DNA of 64,000 bases, taken from Zunongwangia mangrovi (lineage in GTDB: Bacteria; Bacteroidota; Bacteroidia; Flavobacteriales; Flavobacteriaceae). The stretch spans positions 310,001-374,000 of the forward strand of contig NZ_FOKV01000003.1 of assembly GCF_900112105.1 (NCBI RefSeq). The letters run 5' to 3'. The notes below the pieces were generated by a model, which was given only the letters and a program-made list of their open reading frames with translations, searched no databases and had not been told where the DNA came from. Below, one piece after another: positions 46,960-55,233 of this stretch; position 1 is the stretch's first letter; every line of letters starts with the position of its first letter. Position numbers and translations under genes: made by a program.

Positions 46960-47247
46960 TTAAAAAGGATTGTTGAAATAAAAACCCAAGGAAACATATA
47001 GCGTGTAAATAATTGAGATTAGCGTAACAATCCAATTCCAACGCTTAATAACTACTTTGCTAATTGCGAAAACTATAAATCCTATAATCAATAAAAGCCA
47101 TGGATAAATGTAAGGTATTAGAGCTCCGTGATTCGCGCTGGGGGGCATATAGGTGTTATAAGCTATGAAAAATGAAATTATAGCCGTGCAAAAAATACTT
47201 TGAAAATTAAATTTCCAGGAGTTCAATTTATTTTTTGTGATTTTCAT
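46960..47247 (-). CDS. Small membrane protein of unknown function
   Basis: 95 residues with three hydrophobic helices (about 17-30, 45-62, 72-92) and a basic N terminus (MKITKNKLNSWK). No named family recognised. Its start lies 20 bases inside the end of the GH18 gene, which implies translation from the same mRNA. Confidence 0.65.
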   Translation of the reverse strand: MKITKNKLNSWKFNFQSIFCTAIISFFIAYNTYMPPSANHGALIPYIYPWLLLIIGFIVFAISKVVIKRWNWIVTLISIIYTLYVSLGFYFNNPF

Positions 47248-48361
47248 TTTTAAGGTTTAGAAAAAGACTTTCCAAAAGTTCGCCGTCATCTGCATGATAT
47301 TGCCAAAACATCACTCCGGCAAGGTTTTTAGTTTTGATAAATTCCGCTTTCTTTTTTAAGGAAATAGGATCGTCATAGGTAATAAAGATCTTGTCTTTAG
47401 CATTCCACAAAAAGGGTGCTTGCGCAGTTTCGTCCCAATAGCGATGGTATTTTCCGGTGCGTAAACTGTCTTTTAAAGCCGTATAATTTAATGAAAATGA
47501 CTGCCCTGAGGTCGACTGATATAATCCGTTATTTTTAGGAGCTACCTTTTTCCAGCCACGACCATAAAACGGAACTCCTATAACAAGTTTTTTAGGGTCT
47601 GCACCGGCTTCGATATAATTTTTGACAACCTGTGCTGTACTTAGATTCTGGTTGATAGTGCTTGCTGCTGAAGTCAATAAATTAGTATGATGTGCAGTTG
47701 AAGTACTCCAATCGTCATGATAGTTATAACACATAATATTGATGAAATCTACGCTTTTTGATATACTGTCGATTTCGATATTTTCTAGGTATGCTTTATT
47801 TGCTGAAGTTGCTATGCTGAGTACATACTCCTTATTATTTTTTGCTGAAAATGAGTCTAATTTTTGTCGAATTTCAGCTAATAAAGATGTGAAATTCTTT
47901 TTATTTTCAGGAGAGAAGTATTGAGATTCATTGTTTTTTGGATATTCTAAAACCAGGTCGATACCGTCTAAATCATATTTCTTTAAAAACTGAAGCGCAC
48001 TATTAGAAAATTGTGTTCTGGAGATGTCACTGCTCGCAATTTTTGGGAATTTTGGAGCGTTGGCCCATCCACCTACCGAAATTAGAAGATTTAAGGATGG
48101 ATTTTTAGCTTTTAGATTCTTCAGCTTTTTAAAACGCTTGGGATCATCTTCATCTGCAATATTAATTTTCCCCTCTTCGATATTAGCAAAAGCATAATTT
48201 ATATGCGTAAGCTTTTCAGCCTGAATAGATTTTTCGGCTTTTTCCATAAGGTCTCCAAAAACGTAACCTATTAGAAGCGGTTCTTTTTCAGTTTGTTGAG
48301 CAAACAGAGAACTTCCGAAGAAATAGAACGTAAAAACTAATAAGTATCTCTTAATTTTCAT
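47228..48361 (-). CDS. Secreted GH18 (chitinase-like) protein with altered catalytic motif
   Basis: Chitinase-fold protein: signal peptide (KRYLLVFTFYFFGSSLFAQ), then a TIM barrel with LLISVGGWANAPKF and the C-terminal GVMFWQYHADDGE. The GH18 signature should read DxxDxDxE; here it is DGIDLVLE with D132, D135, V137 and E139, so the third Asp is Val and the usual Trp is Leu. The proton-donor Glu is kept but the Asp that assists the substrate acetamido group is lost. I chose ATG 48361 over the longer frame from 48418 because it begins at the signal peptide. It may be a weak hydrolase, a binder or an enzyme for another glycan. Confidence 0.88.
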   Translation of the reverse strand: MKIKRYLLVFTFYFFGSSLFAQQTEKEPLLIGYVFGDLMEKAEKSIQAEKLTHINYAFANIEEGKINIADEDDPKRFKKLKNLKAKNPSLNLLISVGGWANAPKFPKIASSDISRTQFSNSALQFLKKYDLDGIDLVLEYPKNNESQYFSPENKKNFTSLLAEIRQKLDSFSAKNNKEYVLSIATSANKAYLENIEIDSISKSVDFINIMCYNYHDDWSTSTAHHTNLLTSAASTINQNLSTAQVVKNYIEAGADPKKLVIGVPFYGRGWKKVAPKNNGLYQSTSGQSFSLNYTALKDSLRTGKYHRYWDETAQAPFLWNAKDKIFITYDDPISLKKKAEFIKTKNLAGVMFWQYHADDGELLESLFLNLKNENHKK

Positions 48362-48431
48362 TAGGCCGATGTTGTAGAATGTTCTAAATTTAGAAAAAAT
48401 ATATACCAACTTAGGCATAGCTCTCTAATCT

Positions 48432-48439
48432 TAACTTTG
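48432..48439 (+). promoter_or_regulatory. -7 box of a possible leaderless promoter
   Basis: TAACTTTG, a perfect TAnnTTTG box, ends six bases before the ATG of the next gene; TTAG lies 17 bases upstream. Transcription would start at or next to the start codon. Confidence 0.4.
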
Positions 48440-48445
48440 TTTTAA

Positions 48446-48898
48446 ATGAAACCAATTTTATATATTCTTACGCTAATTTTATCTAGCACTTTAACAGCAC
48501 AATCTGAAGCTGAAAATGTAAAATCGACGATCGATTCTTTTTTCGAATCTTTTCATGCTCAGGACACTGTTGGGATGAAAGATCTTGTTTCAGAAAATGT
48601 AGTTATTCAATCGATAGGAGAGGATCAGCAAGGTAAAACGCTAGTGCATGAAACATCAATTTCTGATTTTTTAAAAGGAATTGTGAGTATTCCTAAAAAT
48701 GCCAGTTTTAAAGAAGAATTGCTGGATTATCAAATCTCTATAGATGGTAATATGGCAAATGCCTGGACGCCTTATAAATTTTACTTCAAGGATAATTTTA
48801 GTCATTGTGGGGTAAATTCTTTTCAGTTGGTGAAGATCGATGGTAAATGGCAAATTATTTATATTATCGATACGCGTAGAAAAGAGGGCTGTAATTAA
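48446..48898 (+). CDS. Exported SnoaL/NTF2-like protein
   Basis: 150 residues: Sec signal (KPILYILTLILSSTLTAQ) and an NTF2/SnoaL-like alpha+beta cone (IDSFFESFHAQDTVGMKDLV, NMANAWTPYKFYF, NSFQLVKIDGKWQIIYI). Such exported proteins (often DUF4440) have varied, mostly unknown roles. Convergent with the CPBP protease gene. Confidence 0.85.
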   Translation: MKPILYILTLILSSTLTAQSEAENVKSTIDSFFESFHAQDTVGMKDLVSENVVIQSIGEDQQGKTLVHETSISDFLKGIVSIPKNASFKEELLDYQISIDGNMANAWTPYKFYFKDNFSHCGVNSFQLVKIDGKWQIIYIIDTRRKEGCN

Positions 48899-48917
48899 CC
48901 AAAATCGGTTTTAGAAA

Positions 48918-49613
48918 TTACAGAATTATATCGGTGATCTCTTCTGCTTTAGAAGAAATAATCACTACGATTCCGTTGTTCATTGCGTGCAGTAGCATAG
49001 GCCAGTATAATTCTTTATTTTGAATTTTTAATCTTCCGAAGAAATAACCTGCAATGATCCTTGGGAAGATTAGGATGAAAAGAATAAAATTAAATTCGAA
49101 CCCAGATACATAATTCCACACATGTACGTAGCCAAAAATCACTGCTGAAATTATCCAAATAAAGCGGTGATATTTATGAAGCTGATATTGGAGTTTTTTC
49201 ATCTTCTTTTCTGGAATTACAGATTTTAGAAATAAGAAAATGATAAATACACTTAATAGTAATAAACCATATTTTAAAAAGAGATTAGCTTCAGCAGGAA
49301 TAAAAGCGAGGCTTACAAATAAGATCCAGGAACATATAAAAACCAGAATTTCGTTTTGTGAAGGTTTAATAAGACTTCTAAAAAGACATTCTTCCATGAT
49401 TGGTGCGATAATCACGGCCAGGATAAAGAATACCATTGGATTATCAGTCATCATCTCGTAGATCTCGGTTTGCTTGTAGCGATCGAAATCTAATTCAGGA
49501 AAAAGATTATTTAAAACGCCCATTCCCATAAAGAACAAAAAGTAACAGGCCATCGTCAAAAAATAATGACGAAAGAGATTTTTGATCTTAGATGATAAAT
49601 TATGCGCGTACAA
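48918..49613 (-). CDS. CPBP-family intramembrane glutamic endopeptidase
   Basis: 231 residues with about seven membrane helices. Catalytic motif EECLFR (E74, E75, R79) and later histidines in FGYVHVW and LLHAMNN, as in CAAX-type proteases and bacteriocin-processing enzymes. The start is a TTG at 49613; the next Met is 20 codons in, inside the first helix. It follows sdaA by 24 bases and is likely co-transcribed. Confidence 0.9.
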   Translation of the reverse strand: MYAHNLSSKIKNLFRHYFLTMACYFLFFMGMGVLNNLFPELDFDRYKQTEIYEMMTDNPMVFFILAVIIAPIMEECLFRSLIKPSQNEILVFICSWILFVSLAFIPAEANLFLKYGLLLLSVFIIFLFLKSVIPEKKMKKLQYQLHKYHRFIWIISAVIFGYVHVWNYVSGFEFNFILFILIFPRIIAGYFFGRLKIQNKELYWPMLLHAMNNGIVVIISSKAEEITDIIL

Positions 49614-49637
49614 TTTAATTTTGGATTAGTAGTGAGA

Positions 49638-51062
49638 TTAACAATCACTCAGGCTCACTTTAACTGCGAGTCCGCCTTCACTGGTTTCTTTATATTTCGA
49701 GTTCATATCTTTTGCGGTATCCCACATGGTAGCGATCACTTTATCTAACGGAACCTTAGCTTTGGTGGCATCACTTTCTAACGCAATTTCTGCAGCGTTA
49801 ATTGCTTTAATCGCACCCATCGCATTTCGCTCGATGCAAGGTACCTGCACTAAACCGGCAATAGGATCACAGGTTAAGCCAAGATGGTGTTCCATAGCAA
49901 TTTCGCTTGCCATTAAAACCTGTTCTGGCGTACCACCCAGCAACTCAGTTAAACCACCGGCAGCCATTGCAGAGGAAACTCCAATTTCTGCCTGGCAACC
50001 ACCCATAGCGGCAGAGATCGTCGCTCCTTTTTTAAATAAACTTCCTATCTCACCAGCTACCAGCATAAAGCGTTTCATATCTTCGAAAGTAGCTTCGTGA
50101 TTTTCGATCACCATATAATACATCATCACGGCAGGAACAGTGCCGGCGCTCCCATTGGTTGGTGCCGTTACAACGCGACCTAAACTCGCATTTACTTCAT
50201 TTACACTTAAAGCAAAACAACTCACCCATTTAAGAATCTGGCGGAATTTAACTTCAGTATTTCTTATCGCATCGATCCAATTTTCTGGCGAATCATATTT
50301 TTCTTCACCAATAAGGCGCTGATGCATCTCGAAAGCACGTCGTTTTACACTTAGTCCGCCTGGTAAAGTACCTTCAGTATGGCAACCAATGTACATCGAT
50401 TCTAACATAGTATCCCATATTTGTTTTAGACCGGCATCGATTTGCTCATCGTTTCTTAAAGAACGTTCATTTTGCAATACCAGTTGAGAGATGCTTAAAT
50501 TTTCAGCCTTGCAGTAATCTAAAAGCTGATTTGCACTTTCTACCGGAAAAGGAAATTCGTTGAATTTATCCTGTTTTTTTTTCGCGTTCTTTCGGGTCTT
50601 TTTCACAACAAACCCACCGCCTATAGAAAAGAAAGATGAAGAGCATTTTTTACCATTTTTAAGGCTAGCTCTAAAGATCATCCCGTTTGGGTGAAAATCG
50701 AGAAATTTGCGATTAAATTTTATATCGGTTTCGTAATTGAAAGGAATATCTAGTTCTTTATTAAGAGGAAGGAATCCTTTTTCTTTTATTGCTGAAATTT
50801 CAGTTTCAATTAAAGAAATATCCATGGTAACAGGATCGTGACCACATAATCCTAGCAAAGTTGCAATATCTGTAGCGTGACCTTTTCCTGTTAATGAAAG
50901 AGAACCATAAAGATCGATATGTATTTTTTCAACAAGCTGAAAAGTTTCTTTTGCTTTAAGCTCTGCAATCCATCGCTGTGCAGCGCGCCATGGCCCAAGA
51001 GTGTGAGAACTTGATGGGCCAACGCCAACCTTCAACATGTCGAATACACTAATACATTCCAT
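49638..51062 (-). CDS. sdaA: L-serine ammonia-lyase, iron-sulfur type
   Basis: Deaminates serine to pyruvate and ammonia. The beta domain (FDMLKVGVGPSSSHTLGPW) and catalytic alpha domain are in one chain of 474 residues. Cluster cysteines lie in CDPIAGLVQVPCIERN; GCQAEIGVSSAMAAGGL is the conserved loop. PLP-independent, oxygen-sensitive [4Fe-4S] enzyme. Divergent from dnaK. Confidence 0.96.
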   Translation of the reverse strand: MECISVFDMLKVGVGPSSSHTLGPWRAAQRWIAELKAKETFQLVEKIHIDLYGSLSLTGKGHATDIATLLGLCGHDPVTMDISLIETEISAIKEKGFLPLNKELDIPFNYETDIKFNRKFLDFHPNGMIFRASLKNGKKCSSSFFSIGGGFVVKKTRKNAKKKQDKFNEFPFPVESANQLLDYCKAENLSISQLVLQNERSLRNDEQIDAGLKQIWDTMLESMYIGCHTEGTLPGGLSVKRRAFEMHQRLIGEEKYDSPENWIDAIRNTEVKFRQILKWVSCFALSVNEVNASLGRVVTAPTNGSAGTVPAVMMYYMVIENHEATFEDMKRFMLVAGEIGSLFKKGATISAAMGGCQAEIGVSSAMAAGGLTELLGGTPEQVLMASEIAMEHHLGLTCDPIAGLVQVPCIERNAMGAIKAINAAEIALESDATKAKVPLDKVIATMWDTAKDMNSKYKETSEGGLAVKVSLSDC

Positions 51063-51238
51063 ACCGAAAAATTATGCGGACAAATGTATAATTTCAGGAA
51101 CAGATTCAGAAATAAAAAAGCATTTGTGACTGCCTATTTATACACAGTTATAAAGTTATTCTGAAAAATTTGCATTGATTTTAGCCTAAAATAAAGCTGT
51201 TTAAAAATGTTTCTGCCAACCTGTCATAAGTTTTTTGC

Positions 51239-51254
51239 TGGCATAAAGATTGAC
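51239..51254 (+). promoter_or_regulatory. Sigma-54-like promoter upstream of dnaK
   Basis: TGGCAT, five bases, TTGAC: matches the -24/-12 consensus (TGGCAC-N5-TTGCW) in both boxes and in spacing, except GC to GA at -12. TGCCA at 51214-51218 forms an inverted repeat with TGGCA across 19 bases. The start codon is 50 bases downstream. No TAnnTTTG box is visible. Confidence 0.5.
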
Positions 51255-51303
51255 TTTTAGAGAGCGAAACAATGAATAAAAAATTAAATCAACGTATAAA
51301 GTT

Positions 51304-53223
51304 ATGAGTAAGATAATTGGAATTGACTTAGGTACAACTAACTCCTGCGTTTCAGTTATGGAAGGTAACGAGCCTACGGTAATCCCTAATGCCGAAGGTA
51401 AGAGAACAACCCCTTCTGTAATTGCTTTTGTAGAAGGTGGTGAAATCAAAGTTGGAGACCCTGCAAAAAGACAGGCTGTAACCAACCCAGAAAAAACGAT
51501 CGCTTCTATAAAAAGATTCATGGGAAATAAATTTTCTGAATCTGAGAGAGAAGCAGGACGTGTAGCATATAAAGTAAAAAAAGGAGACAACGATACTCCT
51601 CGTGTAGATATCGATGGGCGTCTTTACACTCCACAAGAACTTTCAGCAATGATTCTTCAAAAAATGAAGAAAACTGCTGAAGATTATTTAGGACAGGATG
51701 TGACTGAAGCTGTAATTACAGTACCAGCATATTTTAATGATTCTCAGCGTCAGGCTACAAAAGAAGCTGGTGAGATCTCTGGTCTTAAAGTTAGACGTAT
51801 CATTAACGAGCCAACGGCAGCTGCACTGGCTTACGGTTTAGATAAAAAATCTAGTGATCAAAAGATCGCAGTTTATGACCTTGGTGGTGGTACTTTCGAT
51901 ATTTCTATCCTTGAATTAGGAGACGGAGTTTTTGAAGTATTATCAACAAATGGTGATACACACCTTGGTGGTGACGATTTTGATGAAGTGATCATCGACT
52001 GGTTAGCAGATACATTCCAAAAAGCTGAAGATATCGATCTTAGAAAAGATCCTATGGCGTTACAACGTCTTAAAGAAGCTGCAGAGAAAGCGAAGATCGA
52101 GTTATCGTCTTCTTCTCAAACAGAAATTAATTTACCTTATGTTACTGCTACTGCTAGTGGACCAAAACACTTAGTTGAAACTTTAACAAGATCTAAGTTC
52201 GAGCAATTAGCAGCAGAACTAGTAACAAGATCTATGGAGCCAGTAAAGAAAGCGCTTCAGGATGCTGGTCTTTCTAAAAGTGATATCGACGAGGTAATTT
52301 TAGTAGGTGGTTCTACTCGTATTCCTAAAATTCAGGAAGAAGTAGAAGGTTTCTTCGGAAAAAAACCGTCTAAAGGAGTAAACCCAGATGAGGTAGTATC
52401 TATTGGTGCTGCAATTCAGGGTGGTGTATTAACTGGTGATGTTAAGGATGTATTGTTATTAGATGTTACTCCACTTTCTTTAGGTATTGAAACTATGGGT
52501 GGTGTAAACACTAAATTGATTGAAGCGAATACAACAATTCCTTCTAAAAAATCACAAACATTCTCTACCGCAGCAGATAATCAGCCTTCAGTAGAAATCC
52601 ACGTGTTACAAGGTGAGCGTCCAATGGCGGCAGATAACAAAACGATTGGTAGATTCCATTTAGATGGTATTCCACCAGCGCCAAGAGGAACACCTCAGAT
52701 CGAAGTAACTTTCGATATTGATGCTAACGGTATTATTAAAGTAAGTGCTACAGATAAAGCAACAGGAAAATCTCAGGATATCCGTATCGAGGCTTCTTCA
52801 GGATTAACGGAAGAAGAAATCGAAAAAATGAAGCAGGAAGCTGAAGCAAATGCAGATGCCGATAAGAAAGCGAAAGAAAAAGTAGATAAGCTTAACGAAG
52901 CAGACGGAATGATCTTCCAAACTGAAAAGCAATTAAAAGAGTTTGGTGATAAACTTTCTGACGATAAGAAAAAGCCTATCGAAGATGCTTTAGAAGAGCT
53001 TAAAAAAGCTTACGAAACTAAAGAATTAGAAACTATTTCTCCTGCATTAGACAAATTGAATGAAGCTTGGAAAACAGCTTCAGAAGAAATGTATAAAGCA
53101 CAAGCTGAAGCTCAGGGAGGCGCTCAACAAGAAGCAACCGGAGCTGAAGGAGGACAAGCTGGAGGCGGTGAAGCCAAAGGTGGAGACGATGTAGAAGATG
53201 TAGATTTTGAAGAAGTTAAGTAA
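51304..53223 (+). CDS. dnaK: Chaperone protein DnaK (Hsp70)
   Basis: Main Hsp70. ATPase domain begins [18 protein letters not shown] and includes [18 protein letters not shown] and [14 protein letters not shown]; the substrate domain contains [17 protein letters not shown]; an Ala/Gly/Glu-rich tail ends DVDFEEVK. 639 residues. Single gene with its own promoter and terminator; neither dnaJ nor grpE is adjacent. Confidence 0.98.
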   Translation: MSKIIGIDLGTTNSCVSVMEGNEPTVIPNAEGKRTTPSVIAFVEGGEIKVGDPAKRQAVTNPEKTIASIKRFMGNKFSESEREAGRVAYKVKKGDNDTPRVDIDGRLYTPQELSAMILQKMKKTAEDYLGQDVTEAVITVPAYFNDSQRQATKEAGEISGLKVRRIINEPTAAALAYGLDKKSSDQKIAVYDLGGGTFDISILELGDGVFEVLSTNGDTHLGGDDFDEVIIDWLADTFQKAEDIDLRKDPMALQRLKEAAEKAKIELSSSSQTEINLPYVTATASGPKHLVETLTRSKFEQLAAELVTRSMEPVKKALQDAGLSKSDIDEVILVGGSTRIPKIQEEVEGFFGKKPSKGVNPDEVVSIGAAIQGGVLTGDVKDVLLLDVTPLSLGIETMGGVNTKLIEANTTIPSKKSQTFSTAADNQPSVEIHVLQGERPMAADNKTIGRFHLDGIPPAPRGTPQIEVTFDIDANGIIKVSATDKATGKSQDIRIEASSGLTEEEIEKMKQEAEANADADKKAKEKVDKLNEADGMIFQTEKQLKEFGDKLSDDKKKPIEDALEELKKAYETKELETISPALDKLNEAWKTASEEMYKAQAEAQGGAQQEATGAEGGQAGGGEAKGGDDVEDVDFEEVK

Positions 53224-53313
53224 GCAGCGAACAGATTTTTCTTTATAAAATCTTGTGAATCGCTTATCCCGAACTTGATTTGGGATCTTCAAAATTGAAT
53301 ATTATATCTGAAT

Positions 53314-53349
53314 AAAAAAAAAGCCGCTGATTTTCCAGCGGCTTTTTTT
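53314..53349 (+). terminator. Intrinsic terminator after dnaK
   Basis: A run and AAGCCGCTG (to 53329), loop ATTTTC, CAGCGGCTT and a T run (53336-53349). Its loop and right arm are echoed, decayed, at 54495-54517 as part of a duplication. Confidence 0.92.
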
Positions 53350-53442
53350 ATACGCAACCTTTTAGAATTTTTTGCATCTAAGTAAGAAACCAATAAAAAA
53401 TTATGATCAGAAAACTACTAATTTTGGTTTTAGCATCTTGTT
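53325..53442. repeat. Direct duplication, copy 1 (dnaK 3' side)
   Basis: The dnaK terminator loop and right arm, TTTTTTTATACGCAACCTTT, TTTTTTG.ATCTAA and the start TGATCA.AAAACTA of a lipoprotein gene recur 1168 bases downstream at 54492-54598. Confidence 0.8.
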
Positions 53443-53741
53443 CAGACGATGATGATACTAATTGTACCGGTGGATTAAATGAAACTTGGTTTACTAATTA
53501 TAAAGCTGAACTGAACTCAAATTGCGGAACTGAAGTATCAATTTTTAGAGGTGATTAACAGGGACAGACTGTTTACTATGAATTAATCACGGATGGTAGA
53601 GCGAATTTTCAAGCGATGATAACATTTTACAACTGCAACGGTAATGTTGTAGCCGAATTAACTGCAAAAGAAAGTAATGCGTAATTAGAAAATGAAGGCC
53701 GGGATGATATAAAGGTTTTTACCTGCTCTTCTTCAGATTAA
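53403..53741 (+). pseudogene. Decayed lipoprotein gene with two in-frame stops
   Basis: From ATG 53403 one frame reads MIRKLLILVLASCSDDDDTN, a shortened lipoprotein signal with an SCS-Asp run, then a beta-type Cys-containing body. TAA codons interrupt at 53556-53558 and 53682-53684; the same frame continues sensibly after each (QGQTVYYELITDG; LENEGRDDIKVFTCSSSD) to a final TAA at 53739-53741. That continuity argues for an inactivated gene rather than non-coding DNA. Its 5' region duplicates that of the gene at 54570. Confidence 0.7.
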
Positions 53742-53880
53742 ACGATAAAACAGTGATGTCCACTTTTCCATACTTTAACTCACTTAATTTAGACGCTTTG
53801 TACAGATTCTTTAGTGTTAAAAAACTAGTACTTTTTAAATAAATACTTAAAAATATCAGAAAACTAAATTCAGATTACAG

Positions 53881-54465
53881 ATGAAAAAACTTTTACTTCT
53901 TGGCGCATTTTTGTGCCTTACACTTTCTTGCAGTAATGACGACGATGATTCAATAGATTTTCGATATGAATCATATAATTTGAGCGTTGGTTCTTTAAAT
54001 AATTGTACAAAGCTTGAAATCGCTTGCCCTGTCGGCGTTAATTGTGACGAGAACTATTATTATCGCGCTTATAGTTATACGGATGAGCGTTTTCAAATTT
54101 ATATAAGTTTCGATGCAGACATCATTAAAAGTTTTTCCGAAGAAAGTATTCGTAAAAATTTTCGATATATAAATTTTGTATTCCGTTTTCCGGAGCAATC
54201 GAGCGAAACTGTAAGCTATCATTATAGTACACTAGATCCTATTAGAAAATTAGATGAAATTACTGAAGAAGGAGCTAATTTCAGAATTAATAGTTTTGAA
54301 AATGGAGTTTTAAATGCAACAATATCTGGATATACCAATAGGATTTCAAAAATAATAATTTCAGATGATCCAGATTGTAGTATTGGTGACGTTCGGGGTA
54401 TGTGTGGGGAAAATATTGAGGCGGATATTAATTATAGCATCGATTTAAGTTTTTGTTTAGAGTAA
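53881..54465 (+). CDS. Putative lipoprotein of unknown function
   Basis: 194 residues with signal KKLLLLGAFLCLTLSC and lipobox LSCS followed by NDDDD, the pattern that often directs flavobacterial lipoproteins to the cell surface. The mature part is beta-rich with cysteines in paired positions (NCTKLEIACPVGVNCDENYY; DPDCSIGDVRGMCGEN). No named family. Lies between the pseudogene and a third lipoprotein gene, in a small accessory patch behind dnaK. Confidence 0.82.
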   Translation: MKKLLLLGAFLCLTLSCSNDDDDSIDFRYESYNLSVGSLNNCTKLEIACPVGVNCDENYYYRAYSYTDERFQIYISFDADIIKSFSEESIRKNFRYINFVFRFPEQSSETVSYHYSTLDPIRKLDEITEEGANFRINSFENGVLNATISGYTNRISKIIISDDPDCSIGDVRGMCGENIEADINYSIDLSFCLE

Positions 54466-54491
54466 ACTCCGGAAAATGATTTGGGATGAAA

Positions 54492-54598
54492 TCATTGATT
54501 TTCAAGTAGCTTTTTTTATACGCAACCTTTTAGGGTTTTTTGAATCTAATTAGAAATCAATCAACTGTTTTGATCAAAAAACTATCAATTTTAGCTTT
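54492..54598. repeat. Direct duplication, copy 2
   Basis: Decayed terminator half (GATTTTCAAGTAGCTTTTTTT), TTATACGCAACCTTTTAG and the lipoprotein 5' end TTGATCAAAAAACTA match 53325-53442 at a constant offset of 1168 bases. The terminator's left arm is no longer complementary; a different 8-bp stem AATGATTT/AAATCATT sits at 54475-54496. Confidence 0.8.
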
Positions 54599-55226
54599 TT
54601 CCATTTTACTACTTTCTTGTTCCCGTGACGATGATGGGATCGAAGTCTATTTTAACGATTTTGAAGCAATATCTGCAGCCTATCCATTTTCTGATATTCA
54701 GACTGATGAGCAAATTACCTATTTTGAATATATCCAGTCAATGCCAGATTTTGAAGATCCAGCTGATCCAACTTCATTAGTATATCGCAATAACGTACTT
54801 TTTTCTTTTGGTGAAATTTGTTCAGCTCCTGATTGTTTAACGACATTTAATAATTTACAAGCAGATGCTGGTTTTATTGTTGGATGCTTGCCATCATATT
54901 GCTTTTATTACATTAAATATCAGACACAAGAAGAAAATCTTGTAGTTGCTTCTAAAGAGGATCTTCTTAATTTTCTTGGAGAAATTGATTCACCAGGTGA
55001 AGCCTTACTTGTCGCAAGAGCTAATGCTTATTATTGGGCTGTAAATGATAAAAACAGTGGTGCTGTTAAAGAAACTCAAGATGGTTTCGAATTAATTGTA
55101 ATGCAAACGGTAAGCTATTGTTTGCCTTTTCAAACAAACCGATTTCATCTTAAAGTAGATCGCGAGGGAAATGTCACCATAGTTTCTGAAGAGATTGCAG
55201 AGGTAGACGAAAATGCCTGCGTTTAA
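54570..55226 (+). CDS. Putative lipoprotein of unknown function
   Basis: 218 residues from a TTG at 54570 (IKKLSILAFSILLLSCSRDD), chosen because this point aligns with the ATG of the related pseudogene; the frame is open ten codons further up. Lipobox LSCS with Asp run. The acidic mature part has four or five cysteines (EICSAPDCLTTF, VGCLPSYCFYY) and no family that I recognise. Converges with the NRAMP-fold gene, seven bases away. Confidence 0.8.
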   Translation: MIKKLSILAFSILLLSCSRDDDGIEVYFNDFEAISAAYPFSDIQTDEQITYFEYIQSMPDFEDPADPTSLVYRNNVLFSFGEICSAPDCLTTFNNLQADAGFIVGCLPSYCFYYIKYQTQEENLVVASKEDLLNFLGEIDSPGEALLVARANAYYWAVNDKNSGAVKETQDGFELIVMQTVSYCLPFQTNRFHLKVDREGNVTIVSEEIAEVDENACV

Positions 55227-55233
55227 TTGGTTT

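Noticed and set aside
49726-50100. 124-codon plus-strand ORF opposite sdaA
   Set aside because: Ala/Ile/Pro-rich antisense shadow of a conserved enzyme.
51201-51590. 129-codon minus-strand ORF opposite the dnaK start
   Set aside because: Antisense of the dnaK ATPase domain and promoter; no independent support.
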